Shown here one piece after another: positions 25,450-34,138 of a stretch of 64,000 nt of DNA (positions are counted from its first letter, which is position 1; the number at the start of each line of letters is the position of its first letter). Source of the DNA: Raoultibacter massiliensis (GTDB lineage: Bacteria; Actinomycetota; Coriobacteriia; Coriobacteriales; Eggerthellaceae); NCBI RefSeq assembly GCF_900199545.1, contig NZ_LT962670.1:852379-916378 (forward strand), given 5' to 3'. The notes beneath the pieces are model-generated. The model saw only the letters and a list, made by a program, of their open reading frames with translations, had not been told where the DNA came from and made no database searches. A program made the translations under genes and the position numbers.

Positions 25450-25917
25450 CTAGCTTGCCATGCTGTCGACGGCGGCCGATTCGCCGCCCTCGATGCTCAC
25501 GATGAGCTTATGGGGAAGGCAGACGATGATTTCGCCGGAACCGCTGATCGCACCCTGGTCGATGCAATCGTGGCCGGGACAATCGGCCGAGGCCATGCTC
25601 GCTTGGCCGTTGGCAACTTCGACGATGTTCTGCCCGAGCTCGGTTTCGATTGTGTACATGCCGTCTTGGCTGAGGGGGATTCGCTGCGTTTCCCCTTTGC
25701 CGTCGGTTATGACGGCCACCCGATCGTCGGCATCGGATGCGAAGGCGAACTGCATGCACCCCCATGCTGCAAACGCTGCGAGCAGCAAGCCGGCTACGAG
25801 CAGCAGGGCGCTCCGCGTGCCCTTCTTCCGAGGATTGCCGGACGGCTGAGGCGCGGGGGTTGCCTCCCGATGCCCGGCTGTTGTCTGCGGTGCGGCGTTC
25901 GTGTTGACGATCGACAT
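25450..25917 (-). CDS. NusG domain II protein (EetA-like)
   Basis: A 155-aa protein: a disordered cytoplasmic N-terminus, one membrane helix at about residues 36-55, then an extracytoplasmic NusG_II domain with the conserved DCPGHDCIDQGAI and IVCLPHKLIVSI. Despite the name it is not a transcription factor. The same family is EetA in flavin-based extracellular electron transfer loci. It lies between the ApbE and EetB-like genes. Confidence 0.88.
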   Translation of the reverse strand: MSIVNTNAAPQTTAGHREATPAPQPSGNPRKKGTRSALLLVAGLLLAAFAAWGCMQFAFASDADDRVAVITDGKGETQRIPLSQDGMYTIETELGQNIVEVANGQASMASADCPGHDCIDQGAISGSGEIIVCLPHKLIVSIEGGESAAVDSMAS

Positions 25918-25935
25918 GGCGTTTCCTCTTTCAGA

Positions 25936-27006
25936 CTATTCTTTCGTGCGAAGCGGTTCGGTTTTCATTCCCGATGATGCGATGGACGAGCCGTCGACGG
26001 CGATGAAAAGCGCTTCGAGTCCTGCGTGGTTTTCAACGAACTGCATGCCCGCGCTCGCGCCGAGCAGAAAAGCGGTCGTCGTGCACGCATCGCCGTCAAG
26101 CGACGAATCGCTTACGACGGTGACGCTCGCGAGCCCGTTGTCGGCGGGCATGCCGGTTGCAGGGTCGAGCAGGTGGTGGTAGATGCGCCCGGCGCTTTCG
26201 AAGGACCGCTCGTTGATACCGCTTGCCACCACTGATTTATCGATAACGGGTGCGGCGGCGAATGCCGTGCCGCGCGCCTCGTTGGGATCCTGCAAACCGA
26301 CCTGCCACGGCGAGCCGTCGGGTCTTGCGCCGAGTGCGTAGGTGTTGCCGCCGAGGTTGATAAGCGCGCTTTCGCAGCCGTTCTCTCTCAGCAGGCTCGC
26401 GATGTCATCGGCGATGTAGCCCTTCGCTATTCCTCCCAGATCGATGCTCGCTGCGGGATCGAGCAGCTGCACCGTCGTGCCATCGAGTCGGATGGTGCGA
26501 TAGTCGACGTGGGAGAGCGCTCGATCGAGGTCTTCTCGGTTCGGCGCGATTCCCTCTTTGAAGTCCCAGAGCGAAACGACGCCCCCGATGGTGATGTCGA
26601 ACAATCCGTTCGACTCCTCGCTGTAGCGGATTGACTGCGCGATGACGTCGGCTGTTTCGGGGTGGATTTCGACGGGGACTCCCATTGCGTTGTTGATGGT
26701 GTCGACGTCGCTTCCGGGTACGGTTTTCGAAAAGATGTTTTCGAAGTAGACGAGGCGCTTCTCGACTTGCTCGAGCACGCTTTCGGGGCACGTCGCCTCG
26801 ATGGTGATCAGCGTGTCGAACAGGAATGCCGAAAGAGTGGCAGGGCCGTTGTCCGTTGCCGCGCCGCCTGCAGCGCCTTCGCCGCTTCGGGGTTCGAGCC
26901 CCGCGGCGCTGGCAGCTGCGGATGTGCAGCCGCCAAGCGCTGGTGCGAGACTCGCCCCAAGGAGGGAAAGGGTGGCAAGCGAGATGAAGTGTCTGCGGGT
27001 CAGCAT
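25936..27006 (-). CDS. apbE: FAD:protein FMN transferase
   Basis: A 356-aa ApbE-family protein (FmnB in FLEET loci). A Tat-like signal (TRRHFISLA) is followed by a lipobox LGGC (C27), so the enzyme works outside the membrane. Family blocks include IDLGGIAKGYIADDIA, NLGGNTYALG and the late HHLLDPATGMPA and GDACTTTAFLLG. It transfers FMN from FAD to a threonine or serine of a target protein. The target is encoded just upstream in the operon (27036-28934), which carries the SGAT motif. Confidence 0.95.
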   Translation of the reverse strand: MLTRRHFISLATLSLLGASLAPALGGCTSAAASAAGLEPRSGEGAAGGAATDNGPATLSAFLFDTLITIEATCPESVLEQVEKRLVYFENIFSKTVPGSDVDTINNAMGVPVEIHPETADVIAQSIRYSEESNGLFDITIGGVVSLWDFKEGIAPNREDLDRALSHVDYRTIRLDGTTVQLLDPAASIDLGGIAKGYIADDIASLLRENGCESALINLGGNTYALGARPDGSPWQVGLQDPNEARGTAFAAAPVIDKSVVASGINERSFESAGRIYHHLLDPATGMPADNGLASVTVVSDSSLDGDACTTTAFLLGASAGMQFVENHAGLEALFIAVDGSSIASSGMKTEPLRTKE

Positions 27007-27035
27007 GTCTGCACCTCAGCTTACTCGAATGGATC

Positions 27036-28934
27036 CTATTGCTCTGCGATGGCTTCGGCGGCAAGCTTGCCGGAAGTCAATGCCCAGCCGTTGTTCGCGC
27101 CAGAGGGGGAGTTCGATCCCATGACGCCGCCGACGACTTCGCCCGAAGCGTACAGGCCCTTGATGGGCTCGCCGCTCTTGTTCATGACCTGCAGCGAATC
27201 GTTGACCACAAGCCCGCCCATGGTGGTTGCGTAGCGGGGTTTCTGCTCGACCAGGTAGTAGGGGCCTTCGCCGATCTTCATTTTCAGGTAGTCGCCCGAG
27301 CGCCCGAACTCGTCGGTTCCCGCATCGACGCCGGCGTTGTAATCGTCGACCGTCGCCTGCAGCGTTGCCGGATCCATGCCGAGCACGCCTGCGAGCTCCT
27401 CGATCGTGTCGCCGTGCGCGAAGATGGGGGTGGTGGATCCGTTTGCCTCGAGGTATCCCTCGACGGCCTGCGTGTTGAAGCCGGTGTCCTTGAGCTTGGT
27501 ACTCCACGCGTCGAAGTTCTCCTGATCCATCAAGAGGTAGAGCATCGAATCGGTCTGCTCGAGCTCGACTTCGAGGATCTCGTGGTTGGAGGCCTTCTCG
27601 TTCACGACGCGCTCGCCCTCGGCGTTCACGAGGATCGTGCTCATCGGCCATACGAGCAGGTTGCCGTCGATCGTCGACTTGGCGCGGCCGGGAGATACCT
27701 CGGCGCCGTTGGGGTACTGCTTCGCGTACTCCATGAGGCGCGTGTCGGCATCGATGCCCGCGGCGGTCGCCATGGTCAGACCGTCGCCGGTCGATCCCAT
27801 GAGGCCGTAGTACAGCGAGTTCTGGAGCTCTTCGGTCAGATATTCGTCGCTGTTGCCGTAACCGCCCGTGGCGAGCACGACCGAATCGGCTTTGAGGGTG
27901 TAGGTGGTGCCGTCTTTGCCGACTGCGTTCACGCCGATCACGGCGCCGTTTTCCTCGATGAGGCTTTCGGCGGTCGTGTCGAGCAGCACTTCGGCTCCGG
28001 AATCTTTCACGGCTTGGCGCAGCGATTCGGTGGCACCTGCTCCGCCGCCCGCGTAGGCGAGTTCGCGGTTGTGCGAGTACTCTGCCAGGTCGTGCAGGCC
28101 GCCTTCCATGTTGTACTCGACTCCGCAGGATTCGTTCACCCAGTCGGTGGTTTCGCCGACGTTGTTCGCGTAGAGCTCGATCAGCTCGGGAACGCAGATG
28201 TCCTCTCCGTTCTTCTGGAAGTCTTCGACCATGGATTCGGCACTGTCGTCGGTGACGCCCGCTTCGGCTTGAAGCTTGCTTCCCGTGACGACCTGGTTGC
28301 CGCCGCTCACGGAAATCGAACCGCCGAGGCGATAGGTTTTTTCCACGAGGATGACGTTCTTGCCGAGCTCCTGCAAGCGGATGGCTGCGGCCATGCCCGC
28401 TCCGCCGCCGCCGACGACGATGGCGTCAGCCTGCTTCTCGACGGTCTCGGTCGATTTTTCCTGCGCAGGCACCTTCTTGAGCTGGCTTGCATTGCCGCCC
28501 GCCTGCTCGACGCAGTCGGTGATGGCGGCCATGAGGCCGAGGCTCGACATGGTGGCGCCGGACATCGTGTCGACGCCGAGGCTCTGGTACTCGATGACGG
28601 CTGCCGGAATGGTTTCAAGCGCTTCTGCGGCAACGGTCTCGGTTTCGGATTGCGATACAACCTTGATGTCGGTGATGGCGTCTTCGCTGAACGTCACCTC
28701 GACGGTGATATCCCCGCCGTTGCCCGTGCCGGTGCCTGTGTAGGTTCCGGGGGTGTATTGCGTCTGTGCGGACGAACCCGACCCTTCGGTGCCGCTATTG
28801 TTCGGGCTGCATGCAATCAGCCCCGAGAATACCAGCATCATGCTGAGCGCAAGAGCGAAGACGCGTGCGAGGGTTGCTTTTTTGGCGCCCCCGATCGGCT
28901 TCGGCATATGCGCCGTTCCCTGTTCGGTTTTCAT
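27036..28934 (-). CDS. Extracellular flavinylated FAD/FMN reductase (FrdA/UrdA-like)
   Basis: A 632-aa protein. A signal peptide with lipobox (SGLIAC, C42) predicts an exported lipoprotein. Residues ~60-140 form an FMN-binding domain with D122-TMSGAT-128; Thr128 is the expected covalent FMN site. An FAD-binding reductase domain follows (VVGGGGAGMAAAIRL, ending SGANNGWALTSGKLAAEA). This is the layout of Listeria extracellular fumarate/urocanate reductases and Shewanella UrdA. GGAGG precedes the ATG at 28934. It heads the operon with ApbE, EetA-, EetB- and EcfT-like genes and is divergent from a membrane LuxR regulator. The acceptor is unknown. Confidence 0.92.
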   Translation of the reverse strand: MKTEQGTAHMPKPIGGAKKATLARVFALALSMMLVFSGLIACSPNNSGTEGSGSSAQTQYTPGTYTGTGTGNGGDITVEVTFSEDAITDIKVVSQSETETVAAEALETIPAAVIEYQSLGVDTMSGATMSSLGLMAAITDCVEQAGGNASQLKKVPAQEKSTETVEKQADAIVVGGGGAGMAAAIRLQELGKNVILVEKTYRLGGSISVSGGNQVVTGSKLQAEAGVTDDSAESMVEDFQKNGEDICVPELIELYANNVGETTDWVNESCGVEYNMEGGLHDLAEYSHNRELAYAGGGAGATESLRQAVKDSGAEVLLDTTAESLIEENGAVIGVNAVGKDGTTYTLKADSVVLATGGYGNSDEYLTEELQNSLYYGLMGSTGDGLTMATAAGIDADTRLMEYAKQYPNGAEVSPGRAKSTIDGNLLVWPMSTILVNAEGERVVNEKASNHEILEVELEQTDSMLYLLMDQENFDAWSTKLKDTGFNTQAVEGYLEANGSTTPIFAHGDTIEELAGVLGMDPATLQATVDDYNAGVDAGTDEFGRSGDYLKMKIGEGPYYLVEQKPRYATTMGGLVVNDSLQVMNKSGEPIKGLYASGEVVGGVMGSNSPSGANNGWALTSGKLAAEAIAEQ

Positions 28935-28948
28935 CGTACCTCCTTGTA

Positions 28949-28976
28949 GGTTCTTCTTTTGTGCTTGGTTCTTCTT
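28949..28976. repeat. 10-bp direct repeat in the leader of the flavinylated reductase operon
   Basis: GGTTCTTCTT occurs at 28949-28958 and again at 28967-28976, 18 bp apart start to start, just upstream of the ribosome binding site of the reductase gene. It may be a regulator site or an RNA element. Confidence 0.6.
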
Positions 28977-29242
28977 ATTCTCTGCGGCTGTATTAACCGC
29001 ACGCCCATCGTATGGAGCGCGGCTGGCTTCGATAAGAGCCCCAAACGGGTCGAATGCGGTTTTCATGCCACCCGAAACGGGTCTTATTGCACGTCGAGGC
29101 GTATTGCCGGCGGTTCGCTCGGTTGTTTGCAGCCTGCCGCAAGCGCTGCGTCGAAGCCGTTTCGCGGCATTTGCCGCAGCGCGGTTTTTCGCAGCGCTGC
29201 AATGCGCGGTTCGCCGTGGCGGCATCGATAGTGCGGGGGAAA

Positions 29243-29251
29243 TGGTACAAT
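29243..29251 (+). promoter_or_regulatory. Extended -10 TGGTACAAT of the LuxR gene
   Basis: TGG followed by TACAAT (29246-29251) lies 36 bp before the LuxR ATG, a good extended -10 element with no strong -35. The 353-bp gap 28935-29287 contains this promoter, the direct repeat at 28949 and GC-rich sequence with several CGGC/GCCG hairpins but no gene I can support. Confidence 0.5.
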
Positions 29252-29287
29252 CGGACATGTTGTTTTTTGCGGCGAGGCGGGAGCTTC

Positions 29288-30724
29288 ATGCGGTTCTTCA
29301 AGACGATTCAGCCGTGCAACCTCGGCTTGATGTGCATCCATATATGGATCTACTGCTCCACGCACCGCGCCCTTCCCACTGACGGCATGCCGCTCATGAC
29401 GGTGATGTACCTCGTGTTGTCCGTGTCTTTGGTTGCCATGGTGCTTGCCGATCGCACACGGCCGCTTCCCGAAAGCGCAAAGCGGCGTATTGATGCGGCA
29501 TCGGCCGCCTTCATGATGGGCTCGGCGTTTTTCCTGGCGTTTCCGTTGCCTCTTTCCGGCGCATTGACCACGTTTGCGGGGGCTGTTCTCGGAGGAGTCG
29601 GCGTGGGGTGGACGTATGCGCGCTGGGCGGAGTTTTACTCCCAGCTCGACATACATTACGCGGCTCCGCTGGTGCTTCTGACGATGGCGCTCGGCTCTCT
29701 CGCGAAGACCGTGGTGGATCTTCTGCCGCCTGTTCCCGCGACGATCGTGCTCGTGTGCATGCCCGCCATCGCGTATGCGACGCTCTATCGCTCGACTGCT
29801 TCGGTGCGTCCGGCTCCCGAGGCGTATCGCTACTACAACAGCCGCACGGTGACTTCGCTTTGGCGCGTCGGGTTCGGCATCGCCGTCTACAGCTTTACGG
29901 TAGGGGTCATCCAATCGACGCCGCTCGCGCAGCTGGCGTCAACCGGCGCGGTGGCTATCGTCGCCAAGCATGCGGGCGAGATAATCGTTGCCTTGGCGCT
30001 GCTCGCATGGGTCGTCGCCCTCAAAAGGGGGTTGTCGTTCGGTCGCATATGGAATCTCGTGCTCGTGCTTATGGCTACGGCGCTCATATTCGCGCCGTAT
30101 CTCGAAGATGTGATGGGCGGCTATCTCTTCACGTTCGTGGGCGTTGCCCAGACGTTTGTCATCATCATCTTGTTTCTCGCGCTCGCCGACATCGCGCGCC
30201 ATAGCTCGTATCGGGCCATCACGGTGTTCGCGGCGGGATGGCTTGCGTACACCCTGCCCTTTGCGGTGGGAGATATCCTCGGCGAGTCGCTGCAGGCCGT
30301 CACTCCCGATGCGTCGATGGTCATGGCGGCCATCGTATGGCTGCTCGTCATCGTTACGCTGTTCTTCTTCGACGAATCGTCGGCGGGCAAGAGCCTCATC
30401 TTCACCGAGCTGAACGACGAGGGCGATGAGGATACGTCGGCGAAGCGGTTCGGTGCTCAGCAGCAGGCGCTCAACGAGGAGAAGGCCGCCGACATGCTTT
30501 CGCTTCGCTGCACGGCGCTCGCCCAAAAGCTCAAGCTCACGCCGCGCGAGCACGAGATCCTCGAGCTCATGGCGCGTGGACGCAGCAAAACCTACATCGC
30601 CGAGGCGTTCTTCATTTCCGAGAACACGGTGCGCGGCCATGTGAAGCACCTTTACGCGAAGCTTGACGTGCACAGCAAGCAAGAGCTTGTCGACCGTGTG
30701 GAGCAGACCGAAGTACGGGGGTAG
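29288..30724 (+). CDS. Membrane-bound LuxR-family regulator
   Basis: A 478-aa protein with about 12 hydrophobic segments, an acidic linker, and a C-terminal LuxR HTH (LTPREHEILELMARGRSKTY, AEAFFISENTVRGHVKHLY, LDVHSKQELVDRV). GGGAG precedes the ATG at 29288; in-frame codons further upstream have no ribosome binding site and precede the -10 element. It is divergent from the flavinylated reductase operon, its likely target. Confidence 0.92.
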   Translation: MRFFKTIQPCNLGLMCIHIWIYCSTHRALPTDGMPLMTVMYLVLSVSLVAMVLADRTRPLPESAKRRIDAASAAFMMGSAFFLAFPLPLSGALTTFAGAVLGGVGVGWTYARWAEFYSQLDIHYAAPLVLLTMALGSLAKTVVDLLPPVPATIVLVCMPAIAYATLYRSTASVRPAPEAYRYYNSRTVTSLWRVGFGIAVYSFTVGVIQSTPLAQLASTGAVAIVAKHAGEIIVALALLAWVVALKRGLSFGRIWNLVLVLMATALIFAPYLEDVMGGYLFTFVGVAQTFVIIILFLALADIARHSSYRAITVFAAGWLAYTLPFAVGDILGESLQAVTPDASMVMAAIVWLLVIVTLFFFDESSAGKSLIFTELNDEGDEDTSAKRFGAQQQALNEEKAADMLSLRCTALAQKLKLTPREHEILELMARGRSKTYIAEAFFISENTVRGHVKHLYAKLDVHSKQELVDRVEQTEVRG

Positions 30725-30971
30725 GGTTTGACCAGGGGGTGTCGAGCACTGCCCTTCGATCGGTTTTTCTCTCCAGGTTCTTTTGTTTGGGTCTGGATGC
30801 TCCCTTACCCGCTCTGCCGCCCTTGAACCTCGCGTTCATTGCCGACCATCGCCAAGGATTAACAAATAGAAAGAGCTGTTTCGAAATCTCAACCCCGCAT
30901 TAATCTTTCAGAATGGAATCAGCTTGCGGTTCTGCATATGCTGGGTGTGCGAAGATCTGAAAGGGGAGAAC

Positions 30972-33434
30972 ATGATAGACGATATGGAGACTCGCAGGTC
31001 CCAGAGCGGCACGGCGTTGACGCGCCGTGGTTTCGTTAAGGGAGCGGCATTTGCCGGCGCACTGGTTGCGGCAACGGCGGCAACGGGATGCGCTCCGAAA
31101 TCAACCGAGGGCGAGGGCGCGACAACACAGCCGCAGGCGCCCGAAGAGCAGGTTTACCTTAACAGCTGCCATGGAAACTGCGGCAGAAGCTGCGCATGGG
31201 ACGTTACGGTGCGGGACGGCTATATAGTCAATGCCGAACCTCATTCGTATGATGATGATCCAGAAGACATTCATCGTGGCGGATGTAATCGCGGATTGCT
31301 CAATATTCAGCGAATCTACGATGCCGATAGGCTGAAATATCCGATGAAAAGAGTCAATGCCAAAACGGAGGAAGTGCCCGAGTGGGAGCAAATCTCATGG
31401 GATGAGGCAATCGACCTTATCGTTGAAAAATGGAAGGCGGTCATTGACGAGGTCGGCCCAACGGGAATGGGTCTCTGGCATGTATACGGCTCGTCTGCGT
31501 TTCTGAGCGGCAACGGATTTGGCACGTGGGGCCGGCTTCAGCATGCCCTCGGTGCGGATATGGTTGTTACGGGAGCCGATATGGCTACGATTTACACTAT
31601 GACGCTCAACAGCGCCGTTAATACAATCGCTCCCGATTCGCTTCGCGAGGCGGAGGCGTTTGTTTTCTGGGGTGCAAACATCGCCGAAACAAAATGGCCG
31701 GCTTGGCGATGCGCTCACGATGCACGAGAAGGCAAGGGCGCTCTCTTTTACACGATTGATCCCCAATCAACGATTACGGCGTTGAGAAGCGACAAGCATA
31801 TAACAATCAAGCCCGGTACCGACGGAGCTTTGGCCCTATCCATCATGAACGTCATATTCGAAAACGGGTGGGAAGATTCGGAGTTTCTCCAAAGCAAGAC
31901 ATGCGCTCCCTATCTCGTCAAAGAAGATTGGACGTGCTTGCGCGAGAGCGATTTGGGTATAGAGATCGAGGATGGCGAACCTGACCGCGTGTACGTTTGG
32001 GATGTCTCGAGCAATTCCGCGAAGCCGATAACCGAAGTCGAAAACCCCCAGAATATGGCTATGAGCGGAGAATTCGAGGTAGAAGGGCGGAAGGTACGCA
32101 CGACGCTCGATCTTTTGAAGGAAAGGGCCGCATCGTATCCTCTCGATGTTTGCGAACGGATTACCTCGGTTGCCCCTGAGGCTGTAAAGGAACTTGCTGA
32201 GGTGATTTCGACAAAGCGCACGATGATTCAAAAAGATAACGGGCATGCCCATTATAAGAATTCACCGCAGACGGCGTTGGCTCTTGATGCGTTGATAATG
32301 ATTTCTGGAAACATGGGGAAGCCAGGCTGTGGAATATACGCTATGTATGCCTCGGGCCCGACAAACCCCGATTTTGCGAAGACGGGAACGCCTGGGATCT
32401 CTATTCCCGATAACAAGATCCTCGAAGTCGTCGAAACAGGCAAACTCGGAGAAAAAGACGTGCCGTTGAGGGGGCTTATCACGTATGCGGGGAATATCGT
32501 TGGAAGCGGTGCCGATCGAAACGCCATTGAAAAAGCCCTCCAAGAACTTGACTTTGTGGCCGTCGCCGAAGTGCGCATGACGGATACCTGCAAGTACGCA
32601 GATTTGCTCTTGCCGGTTTCTCACTGGTGGGAGCGCGATGACGTGATGAACTCCGGCGCGAATCTGCCATATTTTCGCATTGCGGAAAAGGCGGTCGATC
32701 CTCCGTTTGAGTGTTTATCCGACTATGAAATTACGCGGAGAATCGCTGAAAAGATGGGTGTTGGGGAGTTCTTCCAGGGAAGCGATCAGGATCAGCTTGC
32801 TCAGGCCCTCGATAGCGATGCCAATCGTGAATTGGGTTGCACGTACGCCGACCTGCAGGAGAAGAAGACGGTCAGGGTGATTCCCGATGGTTTCAACGAA
32901 GCTGCTAATGGTGTGTTCGGCACCGAGAACGGACGAGTTAATTTCTTCCTCGATCGACCCAAGCCCTATGTCGATTATGGTCAGGAAATCGACCCCTTTG
33001 AGTACAGCCTGCCTGATTTTGCTGAGACGGCTGAGGTGCTTGAGAGCAGTCCTCTCGCGGAGCAATACCCGCTCATCTTCCTTACACCTCACACGAAATA
33101 CGGAACGCAGACGACGTTCCATCATGCCCCGTGGTTGCATGAGATCATCTCCGAACCCGAGATCCACATCAACCCAGTCGATGCTGAGGCGCGTGGTGTC
33201 GCCGACGGCGATTACATGCGGATATTCAACGATCGATCTGAACTTGTGGCGAAAGCGAAGTTCAACAGCGGAATAATGCCAGGCGTCACTGTTTTGTACC
33301 ACGGGTGGGCAGAGGAGTACTTCAAAAAGGGACATTACCAGAGCATGAGCTCCTCTTTCAATAGCGATGATTTCACGAACAACTCAAGCTACTTCGACGT
33401 TCGCGTTCAAGCGGAAGTTTATAAGGAGGCATAG
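30972..33434 (+). CDS. Tat-exported DMSO-reductase-family molybdopterin oxidoreductase
   Basis: An 820-aa catalytic subunit. The Tat motif LTRRGFVKG (R18-R19) is followed by a hydrophobic stretch ending TGC40, a possible lipobox. The [4Fe-4S] cysteines are C66, C70, C74 and C105 (spacing x3-x3-x30). The molybdopterin domains follow (VFWGANIAETKWP, IDPQSTITA, PGTDGALALSIMNVIF, then the C-terminal barrel with HINPVDAEARGVADGD). It heads an operon with a four-cluster ferredoxin, a TorD-like chaperone, a two-component system and a radical SAM protein. There is no DmsC/NrfD-type anchor. It may act on DMSO, TMAO or an organic sulfoxide, or be an Eggerthella-type dehydroxylase; the substrate is open. 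Confidence 0.92.
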   Translation: MIDDMETRRSQSGTALTRRGFVKGAAFAGALVAATAATGCAPKSTEGEGATTQPQAPEEQVYLNSCHGNCGRSCAWDVTVRDGYIVNAEPHSYDDDPEDIHRGGCNRGLLNIQRIYDADRLKYPMKRVNAKTEEVPEWEQISWDEAIDLIVEKWKAVIDEVGPTGMGLWHVYGSSAFLSGNGFGTWGRLQHALGADMVVTGADMATIYTMTLNSAVNTIAPDSLREAEAFVFWGANIAETKWPAWRCAHDAREGKGALFYTIDPQSTITALRSDKHITIKPGTDGALALSIMNVIFENGWEDSEFLQSKTCAPYLVKEDWTCLRESDLGIEIEDGEPDRVYVWDVSSNSAKPITEVENPQNMAMSGEFEVEGRKVRTTLDLLKERAASYPLDVCERITSVAPEAVKELAEVISTKRTMIQKDNGHAHYKNSPQTALALDALIMISGNMGKPGCGIYAMYASGPTNPDFAKTGTPGISIPDNKILEVVETGKLGEKDVPLRGLITYAGNIVGSGADRNAIEKALQELDFVAVAEVRMTDTCKYADLLLPVSHWWERDDVMNSGANLPYFRIAEKAVDPPFECLSDYEITRRIAEKMGVGEFFQGSDQDQLAQALDSDANRELGCTYADLQEKKTVRVIPDGFNEAANGVFGTENGRVNFFLDRPKPYVDYGQEIDPFEYSLPDFAETAEVLESSPLAEQYPLIFLTPHTKYGTQTTFHHAPWLHEIISEPEIHINPVDAEARGVADGDYMRIFNDRSELVAKAKFNSGIMPGVTVLYHGWAEEYFKKGHYQSMSSSFNSDDFTNNSSYFDVRVQAEVYKEA

Positions 33435-33437
33435 CAA

Positions 33438-34055
33438 ATGCAGTACGGAATGGCTATCGACACACATCGCTGCTACGGGTGCAACGCATGCGCTATCGCC
33501 TGCAAGTTGAGCAACAATCTCTCCAAGGGCGTGTGGTGGAACGCTGTCGTCACCGAAGGAGGGGCAACGCGCGACACGGCTTCGGGGGAATGGCCGAACA
33601 ACGTCATGCGTTTCTTCCCTAAAGCGTGCCAGCATTGCCGCAAGCCGCTGTGCGTGGCCTCGTGCCCGACGGGAGCAAGCCAGAAAGGCGACGATGGCAT
33701 CGTATTCATTGACCAGGAGCTTTGTATCGGCTGCGGGACGTGCCTGACGGCATGCCCTTATGAAGTCCGTACGGTCATGCAGGATGATCCGGAATACTAC
33801 CAAGATGTTGCCCTCGGTCAATGGGACGCGCCCGAGCATAAGGCAGGCAAGGCCGAGAAGTGCACGTTGTGCTCGAATCTTTTAGAGCGCGATAAGGAGC
33901 CGGCTTGCGTTCGGGCCTGCAGCATGCGTGCTCGCATCTTCGGCGATCTCGACGATCCCGAGAGCGAGGTCAGCAAGGTCATCGAGTCGGGCAGGGAGTA
34001 CCTGCAACTCCATGAGGAGAGCGGAGCGGAGCCTTCGGTGTATTACCTGCTGTAA
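33438..34055 (+). CDS. Four-cluster 4Fe-4S subunit (DmsB-like)
   Basis: A 205-aa ferredoxin-like protein with four cysteine sets: CYGCNACAIAC, CQHCRKPLCVASCP, CIGCGTCLTACP and CTLCSNLLERDKEPACVRAC. This is the DmsB/NrfC/PhsB pattern. It begins 3 bp after the catalytic subunit stop with TAAGGAGG as ribosome binding site. It probably rides with the Tat-exported catalytic subunit and passes it electrons. Confidence 0.95.
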   Translation: MQYGMAIDTHRCYGCNACAIACKLSNNLSKGVWWNAVVTEGGATRDTASGEWPNNVMRFFPKACQHCRKPLCVASCPTGASQKGDDGIVFIDQELCIGCGTCLTACPYEVRTVMQDDPEYYQDVALGQWDAPEHKAGKAEKCTLCSNLLERDKEPACVRACSMRARIFGDLDDPESEVSKVIESGREYLQLHEESGAEPSVYYLL

Positions 34056-34094
34056 GGAACTCTGCTTTGCGATATGACGGTATTGGAAAAGACG

Positions 34095-34119
34095 CCCCGA
34101 GAGCGCGCTGCTCTCGGGG
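34095..34119 (+). other. 9-bp perfect hairpin between the DmsB-like and TorD-like genes
   Basis: CCCCGAGAG (34095-34103) and CTCTCGGGG (34111-34119) flank a 7-nt loop. No U-run follows, so it is more likely a processing or attenuation element than a full terminator. It ends 19 bp before the chaperone start at 34139, which supports that start over the ATG at 34067. Confidence 0.55.
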
Positions 34120-34138
34120 TGGAATCGATTGGGGCGCT

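Noticed and set aside
27039..28949. 636-codon open frame on the plus strand opposite the flavinylated reductase
   Set aside because: Its composition mirrors the reductase codons; there is no recognisable fold and the reductase on the other strand has clear motifs.
34067..34138. Earlier ATG for the TorD-like chaperone
   Set aside because: It would place a strong hairpin inside the coding region and has no ribosome binding site; ATG 34139 has GGGG at proper spacing.
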